DNA of 64,000 bases from Candidatus Wallbacteria bacterium (lineage in GTDB: Bacteria; Muiribacteriota; JAQTZZ01), in NCBI GenBank assembly GCA_028687545.1, contig JAQTZZ010000016.1, positions 1 to 64,000 on the forward strand, written 5' to 3'. Position numbers and translations under genes: made by a program. The notes beneath the pieces were generated by a model. It worked only from the letters and a program-made list of their open reading frames with translations. It was not told the origin of the DNA and did not search any database. Each line of letters opens with the position of its first letter. Within the stretch, counting starts at the first letter, position 1. Positions 56,391 to 64,000 of this stretch are shown here, in pieces.

Positions 56391-56810
56391 ATGGCTGCCA
56401 GTTCAATTACTAACAAAAAGATCATCCGGGCTTGTGTGGCAAAACCCGGCCTCGACGGACATGACCGGGGTGCCAAGGTGCTGGCCAGAGCTCTCAAGGA
56501 CGCCGGCATGGAAGTAATTTACACCGGCATCCGGCAAACACCGGAACAGATCGTTGAAACCTGTATCCAGGAAGATGTGGACTGCCTTCTGCTTTCACTC
56601 CTGTCCGGAGCACACAACCACCTGTTCCCCAGGATCACCTCTTTGCTCAATCAGAAGGGCAGGAAAGACATCCTGGTCCTGGGAGGAGGAGTAATCCCTG
56701 ATGAGGACGATAATTTTTTGATGCAGAACGGGATAGACCGGGTATTCCATACCGGCGTTACCACAGAAGAAATCATCAGTCACATCAAAGCGAAACTGGG
56801 ACAGGAATGA
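56391..56810 (+). CDS. mcmA2: Methylmalonyl-CoA mutase, small (B12-binding) subunit
   Basis: 139 residues, a complete cobalamin-binding domain: AKPGLDGHDRGAKVLARAL (DxHxxG), LLSLLSGAHNHL, and VLGGGVIPDEDDN. In archaea and many bacteria the mutase is split into this subunit and a catalytic chain, encoded here at 57534-59180. It converts (R)-methylmalonyl-CoA to succinyl-CoA. It is first gene in the operon behind the strong promoter and overlaps meaB by 4 nt. It could serve a related mutase (ethylmalonyl, isobutyryl) but the epimerase downstream argues for methylmalonyl-CoA. Confidence 0.93.
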   Translation: MAASSITNKKIIRACVAKPGLDGHDRGAKVLARALKDAGMEVIYTGIRQTPEQIVETCIQEDVDCLLLSLLSGAHNHLFPRITSLLNQKGRKDILVLGGGVIPDEDDNFLMQNGIDRVFHTGVTTEEIISHIKAKLGQE

Positions 56811-57550
56811 CCCTTGCCATCAAACAGCTTGAACTTGGCCGTCTGATTTCCCAGCTGGAAAACGGTGAAATCTCCTTTCATAACCTCAAAGAAAGATTCT
56901 CTCAACCGAAACAGCAAACTTTTGTGCTTGGTGTGACTGGCTCTCCGGGTGTCGGCAAAAGCACACTCCTGAATCTGATGATTTCCGAATACCGCAGGAA
57001 TGGGGAAACAGTGGCAGTGATCGCGGTGGACCCGACCAGTGTCAGGACAGGCGGTGCACTGCTTGGCGACAGGATCAGGATGCAGTCCAACGCAGTGGAC
57101 GAAGGTGTTTTTATTCGTTCCATGGCCACCAGGGGACATCTGGGTGGTCTCTCCGCCAGGACCAGGGAAACTGCAGAACTCCTGAAACTGGCAGGTTTTG
57201 ACATTATTATAATCGAAACAGTCGGGGTAGGTCAGACTGAAGTGGAAGTGGTGGAAGTGGCGGATATGGTGGTCGCGGTGACAACACCAGCCCAGGGAGA
57301 CGAGATTCAGGTGATGAAGGCAGGAATTTACGAGATCGCTGATATCATTGTGCTCAACAAGAGCGATTACAAGGGGGCGGAAGCTGTCTTTATGGACCTC
57401 TCAAGGCTGGCGACAACGATCAGCAGTCCGGGATGGCGGATCCCGGTGCTGAAGACCGTCGGTACGGAGAGGGAAGGAATTGCTGAATTGATGGATAAAC
57501 TGATGGAATTTCAAAAAACTTTGAGAGGTAATCATGAAGGCCAGATCTGA
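56807..57550 (+). CDS. meaB: Short MeaB/ArgK-type GTPase chaperone of the mutase
   Basis: 247 residues; typical MeaB has 310-330. G1 [17 protein letters not shown], then [49 protein letters not shown], and [11 protein letters not shown]. It protects and reloads cobalamin on the mutase. The C-terminal dimerisation arm of about 60 residues present in most MeaB proteins is missing; translation stops soon after the G domain and overlaps the start of the mutase gene by 17 nt. I see no frameshift that would restore an arm, so it is probably a short natural form. Confidence 0.9.
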   Translation: MTLAIKQLELGRLISQLENGEISFHNLKERFSQPKQQTFVLGVTGSPGVGKSTLLNLMISEYRRNGETVAVIAVDPTSVRTGGALLGDRIRMQSNAVDEGVFIRSMATRGHLGGLSARTRETAELLKLAGFDIIIIETVGVGQTEVEVVEVADMVVAVTTPAQGDEIQVMKAGIYEIADIIVLNKSDYKGAEAVFMDLSRLATTISSPGWRIPVLKTVGTEREGIAELMDKLMEFQKTLRGNHEGQI

Positions 57551-59180
57551 TGAGTGGAATGCGAAATATCAGGAGTCACTGAAAAAAAGACCGGAGCGGA
57601 AAAAATTTCACAACCATTCCGGTTTTGATGTGAATTGCCTGTATACTCCTCAGGACCTAGAAAACCTGGATTACGAGCGGGACCTCGGATTTCCTGGAGA
57701 ATACCCGTTTACCCGCGGGGTTCAGCAGAACATGTACAGAGGGCGTTTCTGGACCATGAGGCAATACGCCGGATTCGGCACAGCCGCAGAGTCGAATGAG
57801 CGTTACCGCCTGCTTCTGTCCAAGGGACAGACCGGGCTTTCGGTAGCCTTCGACCTTCCCACCCAGCTTGGTTACGACTCCGATGATCCCCTGGCAGAGG
57901 GTGAAGTCGGGAAAGTGGGTGTAGCTGTAGATTCGCTGCGGGATATGGAGATACTGTTCGACGGGATTGACCTGGAAAAAGTTTCCACTTCCATGACGAT
58001 CAATGCTTCGGCGTTCGTGATTTTCTCCATGTATCTCGCCCTCGCCAGAAAGCGTGGTATCCCGCTTTCCAAGCTTGAGGGAACCATTCAGAACGACATT
58101 CTCAAGGAATACATCGCCCGGGGTACCTATATTTATCCCCCGAGGGCGTCAATGCGTCTGATCACGGATATTTTTCAATACTGCGCGAAAAATGTGCCGA
58201 ACTGGAATACGATATCCATCAGCGGCTATCATATCCGTGAAGCGGGATCGACCGCTGTCCAGGAAGTGGCTTTCACGCTGGCTGATGCCATCGAATACGT
58301 AAACTATTCAATCAAGGCAGGGCTGGATGTGGATAAATTCGCGCCCAGACTGTCTTTTTTCTTCAATTCGCACAACAATTTCTTCGAGGAGGTGGCCAAA
58401 TTCAGGGCTGCCCGCCGGATGTGGGCGAAGATCATGCGGGAGAGGTTTAAAGCCAGAGACCCAAAATCCTGGACTCTCCGCTTCCATACCCAGACTGCCG
58501 GCTGCTCGCTGATCGCCAGGCAGAAGGACAACAACATTGTGCGGGTTGCGCTGCAGGCGCTGGCGGCGGTACTGGGAGGGACCCAGTCCCTGCATACCAA
58601 TTCCAGGGATGAGGCTCTTTCACTGCCGACCGAGGAATCAGTGAAGATTGCCCTGCGTACTCAACAGGTCATCGCTTACGAAAGCGGAGTCTGCGATACT
58701 GTGGATCCGCTGGCCGGATCGTATTTTGTGGAGTCGCTTACCGATAGGATCGAGCTCGAAGCCGGAGCCTATATCGAAAAGATTGACAAGTTGGGAGGAA
58801 TGCTCAGAGCGATTGAGGAAGGCTATGCCCAGCGGGAGATACAGGACAGCGCTTACCGCTATCAGAAGGCGGTCGAAAGCGGTGAAAATGCTATTGTTGG
58901 TCTAAATATATTCCAGGAAAAAGAAGAAAGAGAAGAGAATGCTAACAAGGATGAGGGAAGGGTGGAAGAAAATCAGCGTAAAATGCTTGCTGAGGTAAAG
59001 AGCGGACGCAACGAGGACCTTGTGAAAAAAATGCTCGACAGGATCAGAAAAACCGCAGCCGGCCAAGAAAACCTGATCCCGGTCGTGATCGAAGCTGTGG
59101 AGAATTATCTGACACTTGGTGAAATCTGCAACGCCCTGCGCAAAGAGTGGGGTGAATACCAGGAAAGGGTTGTATTATGA
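57534..59180 (+). CDS. mcmA1: Methylmalonyl-CoA mutase, large (catalytic) subunit
   Basis: 548 residues, usual for the split form. The TIM barrel begins [19 protein letters not shown], with [18 protein letters not shown] (CoA-site Tyr and Arg), [29 protein letters not shown] (active-site His) and [10 protein letters not shown]. It works with the small subunit at 56391. A region near residues 465-490 ([19 protein letters not shown]) is very acidic and may be a loose loop. The start ATG follows GAGG and lies within meaB. The epimerase starts 4 nt before its end. Confidence 0.95.
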   Translation: MKARSDEWNAKYQESLKKRPERKKFHNHSGFDVNCLYTPQDLENLDYERDLGFPGEYPFTRGVQQNMYRGRFWTMRQYAGFGTAAESNERYRLLLSKGQTGLSVAFDLPTQLGYDSDDPLAEGEVGKVGVAVDSLRDMEILFDGIDLEKVSTSMTINASAFVIFSMYLALARKRGIPLSKLEGTIQNDILKEYIARGTYIYPPRASMRLITDIFQYCAKNVPNWNTISISGYHIREAGSTAVQEVAFTLADAIEYVNYSIKAGLDVDKFAPRLSFFFNSHNNFFEEVAKFRAARRMWAKIMRERFKARDPKSWTLRFHTQTAGCSLIARQKDNNIVRVALQALAAVLGGTQSLHTNSRDEALSLPTEESVKIALRTQQVIAYESGVCDTVDPLAGSYFVESLTDRIELEAGAYIEKIDKLGGMLRAIEEGYAQREIQDSAYRYQKAVESGENAIVGLNIFQEKEEREENANKDEGRVEENQRKMLAEVKSGRNEDLVKKMLDRIRKTAAGQENLIPVVIEAVENYLTLGEICNALRKEWGEYQERVVL

Positions 59181-59566
59181 AAATTCACCATCTTGGAATT
59201 GCTGTAGCCGATCTTGCCGAATCTATAATGTTTTATCGGGATTCTCTCGGACTCGAGCTGATTGGGGAGGAGGAAGTTCCTGAACAGAAAGTGCATGTTG
59301 CCATGTTCCGCTGCGGTGAGAGCAGGATTGAACTGCTGGCGCCCATGTCTCCTGAGAGCCCTATCGCCGGCTTCCTGGAAAAGAAGGGCCCCGGACTGCA
59401 TCACCTGGCCATAGCAATCGAAAATATCGAGTCTGAAATAATAAAAATGGCTGCCGCAGGTGTTAAAATGATCGACGAGAAACCCCGCTCAGGCGCAGGC
59501 GGGCACCGGATCGCTTTCGTGCATCCAAAGTCCACCCGTGGTGTCCTGCTGGAACTTGTGGAATGA
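59177..59566 (+). CDS. mce: Methylmalonyl-CoA epimerase
   Basis: 129 residues of the glyoxalase/VOC fold: [16 protein letters not shown] (metal His), [36 protein letters not shown] (second His) and GVLLELVE (final Glu). It interconverts (S)- and (R)-methylmalonyl-CoA, supplying the mutase. It overlaps its neighbours on both sides by 4 nt, so it is co-translated. All metal ligands expected for the family are present. Confidence 0.93.
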   Translation: MKIHHLGIAVADLAESIMFYRDSLGLELIGEEEVPEQKVHVAMFRCGESRIELLAPMSPESPIAGFLEKKGPGLHHLAIAIENIESEIIKMAAAGVKMIDEKPRSGAGGHRIAFVHPKSTRGVLLELVE

Positions 59567-61290
59567 CGGCCCGCCAGAAATTTCTGGAGATCGATCTTCC
59601 CAATCGAGACCTCAAAATCAAGAAAATTGAGGACCAGGTGCTGGAGAAATATCCTGCCGGCTCTGCTCTGGCCACAAAAATTCTGTTTGATTACTTTGTT
59701 CAGGAACCTCTCAGGTGCGCTTCCCCGGAAGGCTGTTATCTGGTATTTACGCTCGGCCTGTTCGCTGATTTGAATTTTTCCGGTTTGAACTCCATTTTTG
59801 TGACATTCCCGGAACCCCATGCCGGTAACTTTGAAGAATCCACGCTCTGCGGCAAGTTCGCAGGAGCTTTCCGTTCCACAGGCTGGGCCGGGTTTTCTCT
59901 CTCTGGAAAATCCGATGTGCCGGTGATCGTGGTTTTTGAAAAAAATCAGGCTTACCTCGAGGAACTGCCTGAAAATTCCGGTGTCAGAGACTTATCTTCC
60001 TTTTTCAGAAAATATCGCGACGAAGGGCATGAAGTCCTGACTGTAGTCGAAACCGTGACCAATTCACCCGGCATCACGCTGCTTGCATCCGATTCCGGAG
60101 ATGCCAGGATGCTTACCGGGGGACCTGGGCTTGCTGCTCTGCTGTATCTGAAAAACGTCCTGGCCCTTGTTGTCAGGCGCGATCCGTTGGAAGAGAGTTT
60201 CAGACCGCAGGATTCCGCAAGAATCAGCGACAAAACCAATCTGTGGCTGGTCAGGGAGTCCTTGAAAAACTGGAGTGATGAGCTGTACATCTCGAATCCG
60301 GCAGATCTGCTGGCTGAATTTGAAGCCCTTTTTTCTACGGCTGAGCCCATTGGGAGTGCCTGTCCAGGCTGCGAAGTGGAATGCCGCCAGAGGGTGCGTT
60401 TTCCAGATCTGGAGATTTCATGCATCCGACCGGGACCGATTGATCTGCTGAACCTGCTGGTGCTGAAAAAAAAAGTTCCAGACTGTATCCATCTCTGGAA
60501 ATCATTAAATGATGCCGGGATTGATCTGGAACTGTTTGCCTCGATCTACAATTTTCTGGAGCAGGCCAGGCGTGAAGGGTACGAACTGTTTGAGCGGGAT
60601 CATCTTACTGTAGATGAACTTTTCACCAATCTGCTTGAAAAAAAAGGTGAATTCAGAGCATTGTCTGAAGGCCTGTACCTTGGTGCGGAAAGATATCATG
60701 TGTTTGGTGCTGAGGCCGCAAACCTGGTCAGAAATTTCGAACTGCCGGTCAGCGTAGATGTAAGAGTTTCGACCATGCTGTCGCTGCTTGCACTGACTGG
60801 CGTATCAAGGCCCAGAATACCCCAGATTTTCTGGCATTATTATTTCAACCGCCAGCAGCCTGCCTGTTTCTGGGACGATTCAAAGGCATTGTATTCCGTC
60901 CGTTCGGCGATTGAATTCCAGGACTACCAGGGAGTTCTCGGGATACTGGGTTTCTGCCCGCAGGCCTGTATCCTGAACTGGACCAGGCAGGAACTGGACC
61001 AGATTTTCAAGGGATTAGGGAGCGGGATGAGTTTCAGCTCTCTGCTTCTTGCCTCCCGCAGAGCTTACATTCTGAAGCGGATTTTCAATTTAAAACGCGC
61101 TTCGTTCCCCTATGAGCGGATTTCATGGAGGATGCTGGTTAAACCGAAAATCTTCGATGACAGGAATTATTTCTCTGATTTTCAGCGCACTATTTTTCTT
61201 TATTATTCAGAGCGGGGAATGAACGAGTTCGGATTCCCCGGAAGCGAAATCATCAAGGAACTGGGATTGGAGGCTGAAGCATGGATCTGA
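59563..61290 (+). CDS. Divergent aldehyde:ferredoxin oxidoreductase-like protein
   Basis: 575 residues. The layout resembles the tungsten-pterin AOR family: an N-terminal domain (FLEIDLPN... then GSALATKILFDY in place of the usual GGRGLG(A/T)) and an Fe-S-type motif, Cys267-x2-Cys270-x3-Cys274 in CPGCEVEC, with a distal Cys465 in ILGFCPQAC after Asp454. Many standard AOR positions are changed, so it may bind the cluster but act on another substrate, or be inactive. It is tightly coupled between mce (4-nt overlap) and the dihydropyrimidinase gene (10-nt overlap). It could use the aldehydes of a linked pathway. The family call is moderate. Confidence 0.6.
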   Translation: MTARQKFLEIDLPNRDLKIKKIEDQVLEKYPAGSALATKILFDYFVQEPLRCASPEGCYLVFTLGLFADLNFSGLNSIFVTFPEPHAGNFEESTLCGKFAGAFRSTGWAGFSLSGKSDVPVIVVFEKNQAYLEELPENSGVRDLSSFFRKYRDEGHEVLTVVETVTNSPGITLLASDSGDARMLTGGPGLAALLYLKNVLALVVRRDPLEESFRPQDSARISDKTNLWLVRESLKNWSDELYISNPADLLAEFEALFSTAEPIGSACPGCEVECRQRVRFPDLEISCIRPGPIDLLNLLVLKKKVPDCIHLWKSLNDAGIDLELFASIYNFLEQARREGYELFERDHLTVDELFTNLLEKKGEFRALSEGLYLGAERYHVFGAEAANLVRNFELPVSVDVRVSTMLSLLALTGVSRPRIPQIFWHYYFNRQQPACFWDDSKALYSVRSAIEFQDYQGVLGILGFCPQACILNWTRQELDQIFKGLGSGMSFSSLLLASRRAYILKRIFNLKRASFPYERISWRMLVKPKIFDDRNYFSDFQRTIFLYYSERGMNEFGFPGSEIIKELGLEAEAWI

Positions 61291-62651
61291 TAGTAAAAAG
61301 AGGCAGGATCGTCACCCAGGATGGTCTGATTTACACGGATATCGGCATCAGGGACGGCAAGATCATTGCAATCGGAAATGATCTCGGCCAGGCCAGGACC
61401 ACGATTGATGCCGGAGAAGCCTTGATTTTTCCCGGCTTGATTGATCCGCATGTGCATTTTCATCTTCCAGTCGGAGATACCTTTTCGAGCGACGATTTTC
61501 TCACTGGTTCAAGGGCGGCTTTGTTCGGGGGAGTGACTACCTTCCTGGATTTTACGAACCAGAAGCCAGGCACGCCTCTTTACTCCACCTGGGAGAATCG
61601 TATTTCAGAGATCAGCGGCAACACTTACGCTGATTTCGGATTACACGCAGTAGTCAACAGCTGGAGCAACTCTTATCAGGAGGAAATTGAAAAGCTGCTT
61701 ACGAATGGAGTGAACAGTTTTAAATTTTTCATGTGCGGGAAGGGAAGCGGCGAACGGCATGACGACGGGCTGCTGCATCGATTGATGCAGGGGCTGCATG
61801 ACAAAGGAATTCTGATCCTGCATGCGGAAAGCGGAGCACTGCTCGATCAGTTTACCGAAGATCAGGTAGACTCCGGACATCTGGACGCTTCAGCCCACCT
61901 GGAAGCGCGTCCGGTGATCGTGGAGGAGGAAGCTGTAGACCGTGCGATCTTTTTCGCCCGGAAAACAGGAACCCTGACCATGATCCTGCATCTTTCCTCG
62001 GGTGATGCCGCACTGCAGGTGAAAAAGGCACGTGCCGAGGGAGTGCCTGTGATGGCAGAGACCTGTCCCCAGTATCTCCTGCTTGACGACTCCATTTACA
62101 AAGGATTGAACGCCTACCTTTTTGCCACCTGCCCCCCTGTCAGGAAAAGACGCGACCAGGAAATTCTCTGGGAACAGCTAGCCCTTGGAAATCTGCAGGT
62201 TGTTTCCTCGGATCACTGCCCGTTCTGGAGACGCGACAAGGATAAGTGGGGAAAAGATTTCCGCAAGCTGTATTTCGGGTTGCCCGGTGTAGAAACAATT
62301 CTTCCCATATTGTATACTTTTGGTGTGGATAAAGGGCTCCTGAGTCTGCAGGATCTGGTACGCCTGACTTCGTCCAATGCAGCCAGGATTTACGGGTTGT
62401 CCAGGAACAAGGGCTGGATTCAAGTGGGATTCGACGCTGACCTTGTGCTGTTCGATCCGGAGGAATCATGGCAGCTGAGGCAGACAGGCCTTCACATGGC
62501 GTGCGATTTCAATCCTTATGAAGGTCTGCGGATGAAGGGCAGGGTAAAAAAGGTCATACGTGCAGGCCGTCTGGTCGTCTCAGACGAGAGCTTTCTTGAG
62601 CTGTCACAGGACGGCAGATTCCAGTTCAGAGGCAAGCCGGAGTTCATTTGA
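61281..62651 (+). CDS. Dihydropyrimidinase / D-hydantoinase
   Basis: 456 residues, cyclic amidohydrolase fold. All metal ligands can be read: His57 and His59 (DPHVHFH), carbamylated Lys148 (SFKFFMCGKG), His181 (LHAESG), His237 (LHLSSGDA) and Asp311 (SSDHCPF). It opens dihydrouracil or dihydrothymine rings (or hydantoins) to N-carbamoyl-beta-amino acids. Dihydroorotase and allantoinase are alternatives, but length and CPQYLLLDD plus DHCPF favour this family. It overlaps the AOR-like gene, and a nitrilase-family amidohydrolase follows one gene downstream, as expected for the next step. Confidence 0.88.
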   Translation: MDLIVKRGRIVTQDGLIYTDIGIRDGKIIAIGNDLGQARTTIDAGEALIFPGLIDPHVHFHLPVGDTFSSDDFLTGSRAALFGGVTTFLDFTNQKPGTPLYSTWENRISEISGNTYADFGLHAVVNSWSNSYQEEIEKLLTNGVNSFKFFMCGKGSGERHDDGLLHRLMQGLHDKGILILHAESGALLDQFTEDQVDSGHLDASAHLEARPVIVEEEAVDRAIFFARKTGTLTMILHLSSGDAALQVKKARAEGVPVMAETCPQYLLLDDSIYKGLNAYLFATCPPVRKRRDQEILWEQLALGNLQVVSSDHCPFWRRDKDKWGKDFRKLYFGLPGVETILPILYTFGVDKGLLSLQDLVRLTSSNAARIYGLSRNKGWIQVGFDADLVLFDPEESWQLRQTGLHMACDFNPYEGLRMKGRVKKVIRAGRLVVSDESFLELSQDGRFQFRGKPEFI

Positions 62652-63478
62652 TGAAGACCATTGTTTTCTTTACCAGGAAATATTTCTATGCCAGGGAAAT
62701 CACCGATTTCCTTAATTTCTATAATTTCCAGGTGCTTACCTACTGGCAGGAGGCTGAGTTGTTCAAAGCTCTGGAGGAGCAGGAGCCCTGGCTTTTAATA
62801 GTTGATTATGTGATCGGCGAGGAGAACTGGGTCAGATTTTTCGAAAAACTCTGGCAGCACAAGCAGAAAAGACAACTGAAAATAATGGCTTTCTGGGAAA
62901 GGGGCGATAAAAAGCTCGAACCGCGGCTGATTGATTTTTACATGGAAAAACCTGTGGTGTTGTCTGAATTAAAGAACAGCCTTGACAGGATCCAGTTTTC
63001 TAGTGAAGTAAATCACAAGGCTGACCTTGAAATTGAAAAGAGCAGTTCACAGGATGAGAATCCCGGAGTGATCCATGAACATCCCTTTGAAACCGGAATG
63101 GACAGAATTCCTACACCTGATCGTATGATGATGGCCAGAAAAACTGAGAATCACGCCGCTCCTCTCAGGATCGATCTTCTCCCAAAACAGCAGGCCAAGG
63201 CTGTTTCCGCAGAACAACCTGAAAAAAGGCTGAGAGTGAAAAAGATCGAGGAAGACCTTGATTCCCTGCGGGCTGAAGTTGAAGAAATCGCCCGCGCCCT
63301 GTCCGGAATTGAAACCAGGATCTGCAACCTGCAGGCTGAAAATCACTATTTAAAAGGGTATGTATATTATCTCAAAGGAAATAAAAAATCCGCCGGAAGG
63401 GAATGCGAGCTGGCTTTAGAGATCGAACCGGACCTGGAAAAAGCCAGGCAACTGATGGGGCACATACAAGGGAGATAA
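62651..63478 (+). CDS. Pseudo-receiver protein with coiled coil and TPR-like end
   Basis: 275 residues. Residues 1-115 look like a response-regulator receiver fold: beta-3 LLIVDYVIGEEN with Asp about 52 at the phosphorylation place, and MEKPV with the conserved Lys-Pro. The acidic pair after beta-1 is absent (FFTRKYF), so phosphorylation is doubtful. Residues about 120-190 are a polar linker, about 195-235 a coiled coil (VKKIEEDLDSLRAEVEEIAR), and the end resembles one TPR unit (LKGYVYYLKGNKKSAGRECE). There is no output domain. The ATG overlaps the hydantoinase stop. Confidence 0.65.
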   Translation: MKTIVFFTRKYFYAREITDFLNFYNFQVLTYWQEAELFKALEEQEPWLLIVDYVIGEENWVRFFEKLWQHKQKRQLKIMAFWERGDKKLEPRLIDFYMEKPVVLSELKNSLDRIQFSSEVNHKADLEIEKSSSQDENPGVIHEHPFETGMDRIPTPDRMMMARKTENHAAPLRIDLLPKQQAKAVSAEQPEKRLRVKKIEEDLDSLRAEVEEIARALSGIETRICNLQAENHYLKGYVYYLKGNKKSAGRECELALEIEPDLEKARQLMGHIQGR

Positions 63479-63483
63479 ACGAT

Positions 63484-63507
63484 GTAGAGACGCGATTTAT
63501 CGCGTCC
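63484..63507. repeat. Small palindrome GACGCGAT-TT-ATCGCGTC
   Basis: A perfect 8-bp stem, GACGCGAT (63489-63496) with ATCGCGTC (63499-63506), embedded in GTAGAGACGCGATTTATCGCGTCC. Words of this form are known to me as dispersed intergenic repeats in several bacterial groups. It fills the 59-bp gap before the amidohydrolase gene. Confidence 0.55.
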
Positions 63508-63537
63508 TGCCGAAGGCAATGGCATGAAGTGTGTAAA

Positions 63538-64000
63538 ATGAAAATCAATGCAGGATTCTATCAGTTTCAGCCTGTATTCGGCGATAACCGGAAAAACCTG
63601 GACTGCGTTCTTGAAAAACTGGCCGATGTCCACAATACGCTGATCGTACTGCCTGAACTGTGCTTTTCAGGTTACAATTTCCTGACTCCTCAAGAGATCC
63701 TTCCGCATGCTGTCGAAATTCCGGATTCCCCCATCATTTTGGAGCTTTCAGATCTCTGCCGCCGCAATTCACTTTATCTCGTGGCAGGAGTGGCGGAACT
63801 CCAGACAGGAAAACTTTTTAACAGCGCATTTTATCTCGGCCCGGAAGGTTTTATCGGAAAATTCCAGAAGACCCATCTGTTTTATCGTGAAAAGGATGTA
63901 TTTCAGCCGGGCAGCACCGGTTTTCAGGTTTTCAGGCGCGATTTTTCCCTGGGCATGATGATCTGCTTTGACTGGTTTTTTCCTGAATCCGCGAGGACTC
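63538..64000 (+). CDS. Nitrilase-superfamily amidohydrolase (partial, runs off window)
   Basis: The first 154 residues are visible. The catalytic triad of the superfamily is present: Glu40 (VLPELCFSGY), Lys111 (KFQKTHLF) and Cys143 (MMICFDWFFPE). Family members hydrolyse carbon-nitrogen bonds; N-carbamoyl-beta-alanine amidohydrolase (beta-ureidopropionase) and N-carbamoyl-D-amino-acid hydrolase are among them. Location just after a dihydropyrimidinase fits the ureidopropionase role, but the specificity residues are in the missing part. The ATG at 63538 has no strong SD and is preceded by a repeat. Confidence 0.85.
   Translation, partial: MKINAGFYQFQPVFGDNRKNLDCVLEKLADVHNTLIVLPELCFSGYNFLTPQEILPHAVEIPDSPIILELSDLCRRNSLYLVAGVAELQTGKLFNSAFYLGPEGFIGKFQKTHLFYREKDVFQPGSTGFQVFRRDFSLGMMICFDWFFPESART

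Noticed and set aside
56236-56517. Plus-strand open frame of 93 codons upstream of the mutase small subunit
   Set aside because: It spans the promoter region and then runs out of frame through the mutase gene; no SD and no recognisable protein.

Overview
This window comes from an uncultured, probably anaerobic, diderm (Gram-negative-type) bacterium. By eye it has a mid-range G+C content, frequent TTG and GTG starts, tight ATGA-type gene overlaps and strong purine-rich ribosome binding sites. LptF/G-type permease, family 9 glycosyltransferase and O-antigen-ligase-like genes point to an outer membrane with polysaccharide. MotA/MotB indicate flagella, and several SpoIIE-type phosphatases plus an HD-GYP protein indicate rich signalling. 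The mixture fits deep-branching candidate phyla from sediments and groundwater (for example Wallbacteria or Riflebacteria-like lineages). That placement is a guess from gene content, not an identification.

Layout. 1-7 kb: the start of a complex I/Mrp-type antiporter subunit (minus), then a plus-strand run of dnaN, a small membrane-anchored CBM48 protein, an LptF/G permease, tmk, yaaR, rapZ, panB, panC and a Na/phosphate symporter. 9-21 kb: motA/motB, a lipoprotein, ligA, an FHA-GAF-SpoIIE phosphatase, a secreted Kelch protein, a second SpoIIE phosphatase and a Ppx/GppA phosphatase. 21-26.5 kb: a surface-polysaccharide cluster (methyltransferase, YdjC deacetylase, GT9, O-antigen-ligase/TPR).

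26.6-35.9 kb (minus strand) is the highlight: a bacterial microcompartment (BMC) operon. Its core enzymes are PduL, a PduP-type aldehyde dehydrogenase, RpiB and DeoC, which matches the 'sugar-phosphate-utilising' (SPU) BMC class. It encodes two BMC-H, one PduT-like BMC-T and three EutN/CcmL vertex proteins, plus a PduS-like flavo/Fe-S protein. Between pduS and pduT sits an unexpected GAF/HD-GYP/CBM48 protein, which joins putative cyclic-di-GMP turnover and an alpha-glucan-binding module to the compartment. A 274-bp inverted-repeat element interrupts the operon after pduL, and a 170-bp palindromic element follows deoC.

35.9-41 kb: an AT-rich pair, a secreted 1372-residue TPR-CHAT (caspase-like) protein and a PepSY-like protein. 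41-50.5 kb: the translation operon rimP-nusA-infB-rbfA-nrnA-(SpoIIE)-truB-ribF-bmp. 50.6-54.8 kb: a STAND/TPR/winged-helix regulator with a promoter so close to its ATG that the mRNA may be leaderless, and a DUF4143 ATPase with a palindromic operator over its -35 box. 56.4-64 kb: an operon driven by a near-consensus promoter, encoding split methylmalonyl-CoA mutase, a short MeaB, epimerase, a divergent aldehyde:ferredoxin oxidoreductase-like protein, dihydropyrimidinase, a pseudo-receiver protein and, after a small palindrome, a nitrilase-family amidohydrolase cut by the window edge.

As a working idea, the window is consistent with scavenging of nucleic-acid parts. DeoC/RpiB in the BMC would handle (deoxy)ribose phosphates, hydantoinase plus amidohydrolase would open pyrimidines, mutase/epimerase would process propionyl units, and PanB/PanC could use the beta-alanine. 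No tRNA, rRNA or CRISPR was seen. All function calls come from reading motifs; no database search was run.
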